Assembly (NCBI GenBank): GCA_963773105.1
Contig: CAVZAA010000003.1
Coordinates: forward strand, 1 to 64,000
From: Trebonia sp963773105
GTDB taxonomy: Bacteria > Actinomycetota > Actinomycetes > Streptosporangiales > Streptosporangiaceae
Length of the DNA stretch: 64,000 nucleotides
Reading direction: 5' to 3'
Shown here: one piece after another, positions 16,410-25,322 of the stretch
Layout: each line of letters starts with the position of its first letter
Numbering within the stretch: the first letter of the stretch is position 1
Position numbers and translations under genes: made by a program
The notes under the pieces: generated by a model
What the model saw: the letters and a program-made list of their open reading frames with translations, nothing else
The model's database searches: none
Told to the model about the DNA's origin: nothing

Positions 16410-19400
16410 GTGGACGCCGATTTCATCCAGGCAGTCGCTCACGTCGGTGATCAGGTAGAGATCACGCTGGCGAACGGCGGCCGCTTCGAGGGGATACTGA
16501 GCGAGTTGACGCTCACCCGACTATCCCTACAGCTTCCTGATGGTCGCAGGATGGCCGCGACGCTGCCGAGCGTGGTCACGATCATGCAAACGCAGGGCGG
16601 TGCCGATCATCCTGAGCGGCTGGCGGGGCCCGCGTTCGCCGACCCGGCCGGCGCCGCGCACCAGTCCGCGGTTGAGGTCGCTGCCCAGCTCGTCGCTACC
16701 TCGGAGTCCTCGCCGCGGCCGGCCAACGCGGCCGGGGACGCCGAAGCGACCGACAGCGCCGACCTCGTCGACTGGGCTCTCGAGCAGGCCGCCGCCCTCG
16801 CCGATGCGCGCGTCAACATGGACATCTACGTTCAGCCCGGCGACAGGAAATACCTACAGCAGATCCGGGACTCCTACGACTATGCGGTGAAAATAGACGA
16901 GCTGGACCCGAGATTCGCCAGAATCCAGCAGATCTACTCGCGAACGCTTCAGCTGTGGAACGCCGATCAGAGAAATCCCGAGCTAACCCGGGTACTGGGC
17001 GCGCTGGCGGTGGCCAAGGACGATATGGAGACTGCGCACCTGCGGCTCAGCCAGGCCTGCGAGTCGGGCGACGTGCCGGCCATGCGGATGCTGGCGGCAA
17101 CGGGCGGGATCCTCAGGGACCTGGACACCGTGACCTACGCCCTACTTAAATACTTCCGCCGTGTCACGCCTGATGCTGACGAGGCGGCTTGGAAGGTGCT
17201 GCTGACCGCGCTTGACGCCCGCGGCAGCCGGGGACCGCTGGCCGAGCTGCTCGAGTCCTGCCCGCCCGCCGGGCCCGCGCAGAAGACCATCCGGGCCGCG
17301 ATGGGCCAGATCGTGGCGGACCGGGGGCCGACGCCGATCCCCACCGCGCCGCCACCCCGCCCGCATCCGACGCTGGTCAACAAGAGGTCGGCCTCGCCGG
17401 TGCCAACGGCGCCGCCGACCAAGGCGGTGAAGGCGGCCAAGCAGCCACCCGAGCGCCCGGGACAGCGCGGCGGGCAGGATATGCGCCAGTTCGATAAGAA
17501 TCCCTATCAGTACGCCAAGTACCTGGAGCATCGCAAGAAGGATCTTCGGGCTGCGCAGGCGGCGTACCGGCAGGCGATCAAGAACAAGGACAAGCGGGAA
17601 AGCGCCGTCAAGGACCTCGCCTGGCTGACCAAGCGTCTTGACGGGTCGGAGGCCGCGCTCAAGGTCATCGAGGTCGAGTTCGCGGGCGTGGTACAGCCCG
17701 GGCACACGCTGGACAACATCCTGATCGACTTCCTACCCGGGGCGGGCCGCTATGAGGAGGCGCTGGCGGCTCTGGACCGCCAGCATTCCCGGCCCGACAT
17801 CACCACCAGCAGGCGCTATCACCTCGCGCACCAGATCGCGTTCTTGAAGCTGGTCGCCGATATCGACGCGGTGTCCGACTGGCGCAGCCTGCTCGATCAG
17901 TCTCCCGATAACTCCACCGTTCAGCGCGGGCTGGCGATGGCGCTCGTGCAGCGGGGGACGCCGGAGGCTCTCGATGAGGCCGAGTTGCTGATCGAGGCGC
18001 ACACCGACGATCGGGCCACCGGGATACGCAGGCAGATCGCCGGCCTCAGGGCGGGCGGGCAACTCGACGCAGACCTGCAGCGGCAACTGCTCGACGAGGC
18101 CGAACTGCCCGACCCGACGCCGCCCCTGGTGAACTACGTGCTGCAGAAATTCTCCGACCTCGCCCGGGTCAAGGACCAGGGCGACCGCGAGACCCAGACC
18201 CCCATCCGCGATCTGATGAACGTGACCGCTGAGATGGGCCGCCAGATGGGCGGCAAGCAGCCGGAGAACAGCGCCCGCGCGTACATCTCGGCTGCGGTGC
18301 TGGCCCGGGAGTGCGGTGAGGATGACGATCGCTACCTCTACCTGGGGCTGACGGCGCTGGCCGAGGTGGTCCTCGGCCGCCAGGAGCACGACTCCGCCCG
18401 CGATCTGTACTGCGCGGCGCTGGCGGCCGCCGACGAGGGCGACGAGGGCGAGAGCCAGGCCGAGATGCGGTCCGGGGTCATCGGCTACCTGCAGCTGCTC
18501 AGCGGCCGCACGGCCGCCCATCGCCGTCGCCGGGACAGAGACCGGGACAGGGACCGGGAGCCGCGCAGGACGCCTGACGTCGGCGATGTCCTCGAGGAGG
18601 AACTGCTCAAGCACGGCCCCGATGTTTTCAACCTGATTCCGCCCTTGCTCGCGGACACCAGCATGGCCAGAGATCATGTTCTCGACGCGATTTGCATGCG
18701 TGAGACCTTGCGCGCAGCCACCGCCACCTATCTGCCGACCCAGGGCGTCCCGGTGCCGCGGGTCGACCCGCAGGGCATCCGGGCCGCCTGGCAGCACCGG
18801 GTGGAGCTATGGAGCAGGGAGCGCCGGGCGCTGACCCACGGGCTGGCCGAACTCCAGCACATCGCCGTCTCTGACGGCGCGCTCGAATCGGCGCTGAGCA
18901 GGCTCGACGAGTTCGAGTCGAAGGCGCCCGAGCAGTTGCAGGACGCGCTCAGCCGGGTCAAGGAAGCGCTGACGGAACTTCGCAGGTACACCAGCGAGTC
19001 TTCCTACGAAGACCGCATGCAGTCCCTTCGACAGGCGGGCAGCCGGGCCAAGGACCTGCGGGTGGATGTTGAGCGAGGCCCGACAAGCCTCAGCGTCGAA
19101 CTGGTCGACCCGGTCGCCAGCCGCATCCTGAAGCTGGTACAGGAGACCCAGGCCGAGCTTGACCTCAGCCAGGCGCCGCTGCCCGAGCTCGCGCTGGCGC
19201 TCGAGCAGAGCAGCGCGGCCGAAGACGGCGTGGTAACCGTTCAAATCAAGGTATCGAACGCCGTGTGGCGCGCCCCGCTGGAGTCGCCGGAGCTGACGAT
19301 CGACGTCGACCCGGAGATGTTCTCGGTCGAGGATCCGGTCATCCGGCTCACCTCCTCCGTGCGCGGCGGCGATTACCACATCCAGCCGGTCAAGCTCATG

Positions 19401-20747
19401 GTGACCCGGCCGGCCATGGAGAGCGGCGCCTTCTCGCTGCCGGTCACCCTGCGCTACCGATCCAGGTCCATGGACGAGCCCGTTGACCACGACGCGGTTC
19501 TCCCGGTCCGGCTGGCGCGGGAGAACGAGTTCCAGCCGATCCACCCCAACCCGTTCCAGGACGGCGCGACCGGCAGGCCGGTGACCAACCCCGACATGTT
19601 CTTCGGCCGGGGTGACCTCCTCGCCCAGATAAGCAAGCGGCTGGGCCAGGCGAACTCACCCGGCATCGGCGTCGCCGTCTTCGGCCAGAAGCGCGCGGGG
19701 AAGTCCTCTATCCGACTCCACCTCACCCAGCGCCTGCGCGAGGACGGGCTGCCGGTCGTCGACATCGGGAACATCGGCGACCTCGCCCCCACCCAAGGCG
19801 ACAGCGTGGGGACCAGGGTGCTGGCCATGCTCATGTGGCGCATACTCGACGGGGCGAACAGGGAACTCGTCGCCGTCGGGGCGCCGGCGCTGCTGCCGCC
19901 TGGCCTCGACCGGGACAAGTTCACCCGGAGCCCGGAACCGGTCTACGACTGCGCCCGGCTGTTCGAGGACTACCGGCTCGCGCTGCCCACTCCGATGAAA
20001 CCGATGACGGTACTCATCGACGAGTTCCAGTACATCGACGAGTGGCAGCGGCGGGACCTGTTGTCCTCGTCGTTCATGCAGGCGTTCAAGGCCCTGATCG
20101 AGCGGCGGCTGTTCCATCTCGTGATCGTCGGCCAGGCGGCGATCGACCGGCTGATCAAGGCCGACCCGAACGTGTTCGGCGTCTTCCAGTCGGAACGCGT
20201 GACCTACCTCGCGCACAGCGATGCCCGTCTGCTGATCGAGCAGCCGATCTCGATCGCCGGACCGGACAGGAAGGTCAGCCGGTACCGAGAGCGGGCGGTC
20301 GACCAGATCCTCGAGCTGACCGGCGGGAGCGCGTTCTACGTGCAGCGGTTCTGTTCGCAACTGGTTGAATACATGAACGCCCAGCGGGCCCCGGTCGTCA
20401 CCGAGGCCGATGTCGAGCAGGTCAGGGAGGCCTTCCTCGACACGCTGGAAGCCAAGGACTTCGACGGCCTGGAATCATCGGGGTACACCGAGGACGACGC
20501 GTCCGCCAGCGAGGAGTACCGGCAGGTCCTGCTGGCGGTGGCGCGGGCGTCACGCGGCGGCCAGCCGTCCACCATCGCGGCCATCAGGGACGAGTACCAG
20601 GGACCGGAACTCCAGGTGCTGCTCGACGACCTCGTCATGCGGGACGTCATCCGGCAAGAGTCGGGCAATTACTACATCGTGGTCCGGCTCTACCGCGACT
20701 GGCTGCTCAAGAAGTTCGGCGTCAACGCCGGGATGCGGTCCAAATGA
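16410..20747 (+). CDS. Giant multidomain P-loop ATPase with Sm-like N-terminus
   Basis: 1445 aa. Residues 5-60 ('HVGDQVEITLANGGRFEGILSE') look like an Sm/SH3-type small barrel. Residues 110-700 are mostly helical and repeat-like (TPR-type), interrupted by a Pro-rich linker at 310-350. An 'RDRDRDRD' arginine-aspartate stretch follows near 715. Residues 920-1050 are a beta-sandwich. The ATPase core begins after 'NPFQDGATG': Walker A 'GQKRAGKSS' (about 1092-1100), Walker B 'VLIDEFQ' (about 1200), sensor-like 'HLVIVGQ', then a winged-helix-like C-terminus. This is an ORC/STAND-type architecture, suggesting ligand-triggered assembly. GTG at 16410 has GGGGGAG 5 nt upstream. Overlaps the next ATPase gene by ATGA. 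Confidence 0.75.
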   Translation: MDADFIQAVAHVGDQVEITLANGGRFEGILSELTLTRLSLQLPDGRRMAATLPSVVTIMQTQGGADHPERLAGPAFADPAGAAHQSAVEVAAQLVATSESSPRPANAAGDAEATDSADLVDWALEQAAALADARVNMDIYVQPGDRKYLQQIRDSYDYAVKIDELDPRFARIQQIYSRTLQLWNADQRNPELTRVLGALAVAKDDMETAHLRLSQACESGDVPAMRMLAATGGILRDLDTVTYALLKYFRRVTPDADEAAWKVLLTALDARGSRGPLAELLESCPPAGPAQKTIRAAMGQIVADRGPTPIPTAPPPRPHPTLVNKRSASPVPTAPPTKAVKAAKQPPERPGQRGGQDMRQFDKNPYQYAKYLEHRKKDLRAAQAAYRQAIKNKDKRESAVKDLAWLTKRLDGSEAALKVIEVEFAGVVQPGHTLDNILIDFLPGAGRYEEALAALDRQHSRPDITTSRRYHLAHQIAFLKLVADIDAVSDWRSLLDQSPDNSTVQRGLAMALVQRGTPEALDEAELLIEAHTDDRATGIRRQIAGLRAGGQLDADLQRQLLDEAELPDPTPPLVNYVLQKFSDLARVKDQGDRETQTPIRDLMNVTAEMGRQMGGKQPENSARAYISAAVLARECGEDDDRYLYLGLTALAEVVLGRQEHDSARDLYCAALAAADEGDEGESQAEMRSGVIGYLQLLSGRTAAHRRRRDRDRDRDREPRRTPDVGDVLEEELLKHGPDVFNLIPPLLADTSMARDHVLDAICMRETLRAATATYLPTQGVPVPRVDPQGIRAAWQHRVELWSRERRALTHGLAELQHIAVSDGALESALSRLDEFESKAPEQLQDALSRVKEALTELRRYTSESSYEDRMQSLRQAGSRAKDLRVDVERGPTSLSVELVDPVASRILKLVQETQAELDLSQAPLPELALALEQSSAAEDGVVTVQIKVSNAVWRAPLESPELTIDVDPEMFSVEDPVIRLTSSVRGGDYHIQPVKLMVTRPAMESGAFSLPVTLRYRSRSMDEPVDHDAVLPVRLARENEFQPIHPNPFQDGATGRPVTNPDMFFGRGDLLAQISKRLGQANSPGIGVAVFGQKRAGKSSIRLHLTQRLREDGLPVVDIGNIGDLAPTQGDSVGTRVLAMLMWRILDGANRELVAVGAPALLPPGLDRDKFTRSPEPVYDCARLFEDYRLALPTPMKPMTVLIDEFQYIDEWQRRDLLSSSFMQAFKALIERRLFHLVIVGQAAIDRLIKADPNVFGVFQSERVTYLAHSDARLLIEQPISIAGPDRKVSRYRERAVDQILELTGGSAFYVQRFCSQLVEYMNAQRAPVVTEADVEQVREAFLDTLEAKDFDGLESSGYTEDDASASEEYRQVLLAVARASRGGQPSTIAAIRDEYQGPELQVLLDDLVMRDVIRQESGNYYIVVRLYRDWLLKKFGVNAGMRSK

Positions 20748-21796
20748 CCAATCCGTACCGGGAGGCGGGGCGGGTCGCCCAGGGTGAGCGCTTCGTTGGG
20801 CGGGCGCTGCCCCTGCGCCAGATAGCCAGCACCTGGCAGGTCGCGGGCCGCCCGTCGAACACCCGGGTGGTCGGGCATCACCGGGTAGGGAAGACCAGCG
20901 TGGTCAGGCGCGCCCTCGACGCCATGCCGCCGGATGCCAGCGTGATCCCGGTCCGGTTGAACGTGGGCAGCCAGGATTCTGGCGTGGACCTTTTCCGGTC
21001 GATGGTCCGCCGGGTGCTGCAGGCGGCGCCAGGCGATCGGCGTCTGGAGTCGGTGGCGCACGCTATCCAGGGCGCTGATCACTGGTACGACCTTCTTGAG
21101 GGCGTGAAAACCTTCTTCGCCAGCGTGAAGGAAGAGCTGGGGCTGAACGTGCTGGTGGTGCTGGACGAGTTCGACCGGGCCGCCAGCGCCTTCGACCGGC
21201 TGGGCCAGTTCCAGCTGCTCCGCGATCTCGCCAGCGAACCCGATTACTCGGTCGGGCTTATCACTATCTCCAGGCGCGATATCGAGAAGATCGAAATCGC
21301 CGCGACCGGCGGCTCGATTCTGGGCGGGGTGATCAGCACCACCCGGTTCGTCGGCATGTTCAGCGACGCGGAGGTCGACTCGATGCTGGAGAGGTCGGTC
21401 GAGGTCGGCGTATCGCTCCATTCCGCGCGCAGCGAGATTATGGAGATAACCGGTCCTCATCCGTTCCTGCTGGAGTCATTCTGCAAGCGGATCATCGAGA
21501 TCTACGAGGTAACGGGCAAGATCAACGTGGCCGACGCATACTCGCAGGAGTCCACGCTCATCGAGGCGCAGTTCGCCAAGCTGCTTGAGGCGGTCAACGC
21601 CGACACAGAATTCCGGGGCGGCGCGCTGCTGCGGGATCTCGCGCTGGGCTCGAAGTCCGCGCTCGCCTCGCCCGACCTGCCGCGGTTGCGCTCGACCGGG
21701 ATGGTCATCGGGAACGCGCCGTTCTCGCTGGAATTCGGCCGGTTCCTGACGCTCCGCCCGCTCCCCCAGCCGAAGGATCCCCGCGTCCTCGGCTAG
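20744..21796 (+). CDS. ORC/STAND-like AAA ATPase
   Basis: 350-aa ATPase of the archaeal-ATPase/ORC group: 'ERFVGRALPL' box at the start, Walker A 'GHHRVGKTS' (44-52), Walker B 'VLVVLDEFD' (about 134-142), sensor 1 'VGLITISRR', and a helical/winged-helix C-terminus beginning 'GPHPFLLESFCKRIIE'. It resembles the C-terminal third of the 1445-aa protein, so the two overlapping genes may encode a hetero-oligomer or arose by duplication. Its stop overlaps, tail to tail by 4 nt, the caspase gene on the other strand, an arrangement that would let transcription of one unit interfere with the other. Confidence 0.8.
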   Translation: MTNPYREAGRVAQGERFVGRALPLRQIASTWQVAGRPSNTRVVGHHRVGKTSVVRRALDAMPPDASVIPVRLNVGSQDSGVDLFRSMVRRVLQAAPGDRRLESVAHAIQGADHWYDLLEGVKTFFASVKEELGLNVLVVLDEFDRAASAFDRLGQFQLLRDLASEPDYSVGLITISRRDIEKIEIAATGGSILGGVISTTRFVGMFSDAEVDSMLERSVEVGVSLHSARSEIMEITGPHPFLLESFCKRIIEIYEVTGKINVADAYSQESTLIEAQFAKLLEAVNADTEFRGGALLRDLALGSKSALASPDLPRLRSTGMVIGNAPFSLEFGRFLTLRPLPQPKDPRVLG

Positions 21797-22791
21797 TCGG
21801 GCCTGATCGTGTGCTCGAGCCTGAGCGCCTGCTCGTAGTCGCCAGACCGGCGCAGCTCGCTGACCCGGGCGCGAACGGCGTCCGGGTCTGCCCGCGCGGC
21901 GGCCTCCTGCTGCACGGCCTCGGCCTCCGCGTAGCCCCCGGCGCGCCGGAACTGGCGCACCCTCGCTGCCGTATCGGCGTCTGGGGCGGTAGGACCCGGT
22001 GCGGTGTTGTCAGGGGCGGCGGCGTAAGCGGCGGACGGCCGCCAGGCCGGGTTGCGGGTCCACGTCATGCCCATCCCGATGCCGGTCCCGCCGAACTGCG
22101 GTCGCGGCCTCCCCCGGCCCGACTGGATCACATCGAGGTACCGGTAGATGGTCCCGAGGTCAAGCAGTTCAGGGCCACCCTCGATGCCGCCTGCCAGGGT
22201 GTCGATCAGCGCCCCGGTGAACGCCGTGTACCGCTCGCCGTCCGGCGCGAGCGCCTTCTTGGTGGCCGCGGTGGCGGTGAGCACGGCGGTGCCCTCGATG
22301 GCGGTCTCCGTGACGATGCCATCGCCGCCCATCGTGGTTCCCAGCGCCTTGCCGCTCCAGCAGCAGTCGAGGATCACCAGGCGACGCTGCACGTGCCGGG
22401 CGCTGACCCGGAATTCGCGGCGAACGTGGGCGTAGCTCAGCGCCAGGTGCGTTCCGCCCGGCTCGTATGACTGCGGCAGCGCCAGGTGCAGTTGCTCATC
22501 CGCGATAACAGGATCGACCAGGCCGTGGCCGCCGTAGTAGAAGACCAAGGCGTCGCGTGCCTCCCGCGCGGTCTCTCGCAGGGCCGCGATCACCGTGTCC
22601 GAATCCGCGGGCTGATGCAGCACGGTGCAGTTTCCCTCGGGCAGCCCCCACACTCGGTCGTCGCGCAGCACCTCTGCCAGCCGGTGCAGGCCCGTCGCGA
22701 CCGTCGGCAGCCAGCGCTCCCGCGGCAGCCGGGGATACTCGGACACGCCCACGAGAAGCGCTCGCGAATGCTGCGGGTCCGGCACTTCCAT
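21793..22791 (-). CDS. Caspase-like cysteine peptidase (C14)
   Basis: Caspase-fold peptidase of 332 aa. N-terminal strand 'SRALLVGVSEYP' and catalytic histidine H89 in 'VFYYGGHG', with catalytic cysteine C144 in 'VILDCCWSG'. The domain ends near residue 240 ('YRYLDVIQSGRGRPRPQFGG'). The rest is a linker plus two short helical repeats ('RVRQFRRAGGYAEAEAV' and 'RVSELRRSGDYEQALRL'), which may dock it to a partner. Bacterial caspase homologues commonly act as effectors that trigger death or dormancy. Translation is coupled to the small membrane gene (TAATG junction). Probably the effector of the island. Confidence 0.88.
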   Translation of the reverse strand: MEVPDPQHSRALLVGVSEYPRLPRERWLPTVATGLHRLAEVLRDDRVWGLPEGNCTVLHQPADSDTVIAALRETAREARDALVFYYGGHGLVDPVIADEQLHLALPQSYEPGGTHLALSYAHVRREFRVSARHVQRRLVILDCCWSGKALGTTMGGDGIVTETAIEGTAVLTATAATKKALAPDGERYTAFTGALIDTLAGGIEGGPELLDLGTIYRYLDVIQSGRGRPRPQFGGTGIGMGMTWTRNPAWRPSAAYAAAPDNTAPGPTAPDADTAARVRQFRRAGGYAEAEAVQQEAAARADPDAVRARVSELRRSGDYEQALRLEHTIRPD

Positions 22792-23126
22792 TACGGCGTT
22801 CCCGGCCCCCGCGTAAGCTTCCTGGCCGCGTCGCTGCCATCCCCCTCGATAAGCACGAAATTATCGATATGGCCGATGCTGATCTGCGGCGCGGCGCCGG
22901 TGCTTTGCTGCCTGGATATCCGATAGGCGGCTATCGCCACGATCAGCTGACCCAGGGCAATGGCGTTAGGCACGGCTATGGTGAGGATGTCGAAGCCAAT
23001 ACCCATGTCACCGGTGCCGGAGTCGGCCGCGCTCACGGTGGCGCTCGCTGGCACATCGGGGTCGTCGTTAAGCCACTTGTAGAGCTCAGAACCGCTGCCT
23101 TCCGGCGCTCGAACTACTAGCTCCAT
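22791..23126 (-). CDS. EACC1-like small membrane partner of the caspase
   Basis: 111 aa. Short soluble N-terminal domain ('MELVVRAPEGSGSELYKWLNDD'-type start), then 'GDMGIGFDILTIAVPNAIALGQLIVAIAAYRIS' containing one membrane-like helix, then a C-terminal segment 'ISIGHIDNFVLIEGDGSDAARKL' that looks like a beta-hairpin plus helix. This order matches the effector-associated constant component 1 (EACC1) family, which accompanies caspase and trypsin-like effectors in actinobacterial conflict operons; the identification is by recalled family pattern. CGGAG 6 nt upstream sets the ATG at 23126. It may anchor or inhibit the caspase at the membrane. Confidence 0.75.
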   Translation of the reverse strand: MELVVRAPEGSGSELYKWLNDDPDVPASATVSAADSGTGDMGIGFDILTIAVPNAIALGQLIVAIAAYRISRQQSTGAAPQISIGHIDNFVLIEGDGSDAARKLTRGPGTP

Positions 23127-23201
23127 CACCACTCCGGACGCTCTTGGGATAGATGAAGTTCACTGTGAGACATACCCGTACAGGCCATTTGAGCAGTGAG
23201 C

Positions 23202-24344
23202 TCAACCTATCAGACATGGGGGCAAGCCTAAGGAGGGCGCTAATCCCAGAAACGAGCGGACCATCGGCCCTTTTCCACCCCGCCGCCGGTCTTCACGGCG
23301 CCGCCGGTCTTCGCCGCGCGGCCCTTCCCTGGCCAGCCAGTCCACGACCAGCCGGGCCGCCTCGTCGGGCACCTCCAACTGCGGCACGTGCCCGATACCG
23401 GGCAGTTCGGCGTAGGCCCAGTCGGGATGGGCGCGGGCGGCGGCCCGGGCCACGGTCACCGGCACCAGCCGGTCGCGGTCGCCGTGCAGCAGCAGCACCG
23501 GACAGCCGACGGAGTCGGTGACCGCGCGATAGGCCCGGCTGCGCAGGCTGAGCATGTGCAACACCGACCGCGTGGCGTCGTCAAACGCCCGTTCCCTGTC
23601 GTGGAAATCCGCCCGTCGGCGCTCCACCTCGACGTGCTCGGCCACGAGCCATTCGGGTATCCGGGCCGGGTCAGCGCAGCAGAGCGCCATCAGCCGGGCG
23701 ACGCGGGCATCCGGCGACTGGCTCAGCCGCACGCTACGGAAGAATCCGCTTAGCCCGGGCGTGCCGAATAGCACGAGCATGGTGGCGACGAGCGGGTCCG
23801 GAAGGGCGAACGCGAACGGCAGGGCCGGATCCACGAGGATGAGGGCGGCCACCCGCGGCGCGGCGGCGCCCGCCTCCAGCAGCGAGATCATGCCACCCAT
23901 CGAGTTCCCCATTAGGATCACCGGCTGGCGGCCGACGGCGGGCACCGTCTCGAGGAACCGGTGCAGCAGGTCCTGGTTGCCGGGCACGCTGACATCCCGG
24001 CCGCCCGCGCGGGTCAGGCCGAACCCGCCCAGATCGGGGGCGATCAGCCGATAATGCTGGGTCAGCGCGGGGGCGATCGCGACCCAGTTCGCCGACGAGC
24101 CGCCAAGCCCGTGCACGGCCACGATGACCGGCGCCCGAGCCGGGCCGCCGTAATCCAGGTAGTGCACCGGGCCGCCGACGTCGGCCCACTGGGAACGGCC
24201 GCCGACGGCCTGGTCGGGTGCACCGCGGCGGCCGATGCGTCGCAGCCGTTCGGCCAGGGACTCGCCGACCGGGCGGCCAGCCCGCCGCGGGGAGCCCCCG
24301 GGCGTTTCCACGGCCCCATCTGCCGCCGTTTCCTTGCCAGCCAT
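23202..24344 (-). CDS. Alpha/beta hydrolase
   Basis: Alpha/beta-hydrolase of 380 aa. Oxyanion strand 'VIVAVHGLGGSSANWVAIAP', nucleophile elbow 'ILMGNSMGGMIS' (Ser), acid in 'LLLHGDRDRLVP' (Asp) and histidine in 'LPGIGHVPQLEVP' make a complete triad. A 60-residue N-terminal extension and an Arg/Gly-rich C-terminal tail ('REDRRRGGKGP') are outside the fold. Substrate unknown. ATG at 24344 has GGAGG 7 nt upstream. It precedes the EACC1/caspase pair on the same strand by 75 bp, so it could belong to that transcript, but nothing else ties it to the island. Confidence 0.88.
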   Translation of the reverse strand: MAGKETAADGAVETPGGSPRRAGRPVGESLAERLRRIGRRGAPDQAVGGRSQWADVGGPVHYLDYGGPARAPVIVAVHGLGGSSANWVAIAPALTQHYRLIAPDLGGFGLTRAGGRDVSVPGNQDLLHRFLETVPAVGRQPVILMGNSMGGMISLLEAGAAAPRVAALILVDPALPFAFALPDPLVATMLVLFGTPGLSGFFRSVRLSQSPDARVARLMALCCADPARIPEWLVAEHVEVERRRADFHDRERAFDDATRSVLHMLSLRSRAYRAVTDSVGCPVLLLHGDRDRLVPVTVARAAARAHPDWAYAELPGIGHVPQLEVPDEAARLVVDWLAREGPRGEDRRRREDRRRGGKGPMVRSFLGLAPSLGLPPCLIG

Positions 24345-24530
24345 GACGTCGCCTCCAACCAGCCGCAGGCGACGGAAACTCCGCCCCCCTCATCAGGCTT
24401 ATCAGGTGACAGGGTGCGGTGGAAGAACCAGTTACTGAACGGTAATATACCGGCGGCAGCGGTGATTCCGCCCTGTCCGGCTCGCGAGGATGGCCGTTCT
24501 CAGCCGCATAAGCCCGGCTAAGCTGCGGGC

Positions 24531-25184
24531 ATGGGCACTGAGCGAGAGAAGCAGGTCGCGGCGGAAGCGGCCGCGGAACTGGTCGAGAACGGGATGACGG
24601 TCGGGCTTGGCACTGGCTCGACCGTGGCCTACCTGCTTCCGGCCCTGGCCAAGCGAGCACTCGACATCGTCTGCGCCGCCACGTCGCCGAGGACCGAGCA
24701 TGCCGCGCGTGAACTTGGCCTGCGGATCGAGGACGTCACCAGCATCGACCGGTTCGACATCACCATCGACGGCGCCGACCAGATCTCACCCGACGGCTGG
24801 CTGGTCAAGGGGGGCGGCGGCGCCCACACCAGGGAGAAGATCGTGGCCGGGGCCGCCGACCGCTTCATCGTCATCGCCGACTCTTCCAAGCCGGTCCCGG
24901 CCCTGCACGCCCCCATCCCCCTCGAGCTGCTGTCCTTCGGGCTGCGCGCCACCCTGCGCCAGGTCGCCCCCGCCTCGCTGCGGGACGTTCCGCTGAGCCC
25001 GGACGGCGGCGTGATCGCCGACTACCACGGGCCGGTCGAGGACCCGGCGGCGCTCGCGGTCCGACTGTCATCGACGCCCGGGGTCGTCGCTCACGGCCTG
25101 TTCCCGCCCCGGATGGTGGCGATGGCGCTGGTCGGCCGGGGCGAGTCGGCCGACCGGATCGACTTCACGTCCGCAGGGTCCTAG
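24531..25184 (+). CDS. rpiA: Ribose-5-phosphate isomerase A
   Basis: Interconverts ribose-5-phosphate and ribulose-5-phosphate in the non-oxidative pentose phosphate pathway. 217 aa with all RpiA signatures: 'VGLGTGSTVAYLL' (24-36), 'DITIDGADQI' (76-85) and 'LVKGGGGAHTREKIVAGAADRFIVIADSSK' (catalytic Glu in 'REK'). Full length. Followed by a palindromic terminator-like element. Many actinobacteria carry RpiB as the main enzyme, so this may be a second isomerase. Confidence 0.93.
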   Translation: MGTEREKQVAAEAAAELVENGMTVGLGTGSTVAYLLPALAKRALDIVCAATSPRTEHAARELGLRIEDVTSIDRFDITIDGADQISPDGWLVKGGGGAHTREKIVAGAADRFIVIADSSKPVPALHAPIPLELLSFGLRATLRQVAPASLRDVPLSPDGGVIADYHGPVEDPAALAVRLSSTPGVVAHGLFPPRMVAMALVGRGESADRIDFTSAGS

Positions 25185-25210
25185 TGGGCGCCGCGGCAGT
25201 CACCCCGCGA

Positions 25211-25246
25211 CCGTTCGGAAAAATCAAGTTCTTTTCTCCCGAACGG
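25211..25246. repeat. Palindromic element CCGTTCGG...CCGAACGG after rpiA
   Basis: Arms CCGTTCGG (25211-25218) and CCGAACGG (25239-25246), extended by A-rich/T-rich inner pairing. Same family as 16230-16276. Located 27 bp after the rpiA stop, so it could terminate that transcript. Confidence 0.7.
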
Positions 25247-25322
25247 ACCCGGGGTTCCCGCCAACCTCAGCCCGCGCCCTGACCCCTTGCCTACGGATGC
25301 TGAAGTAAAGGATCGTGAAACC

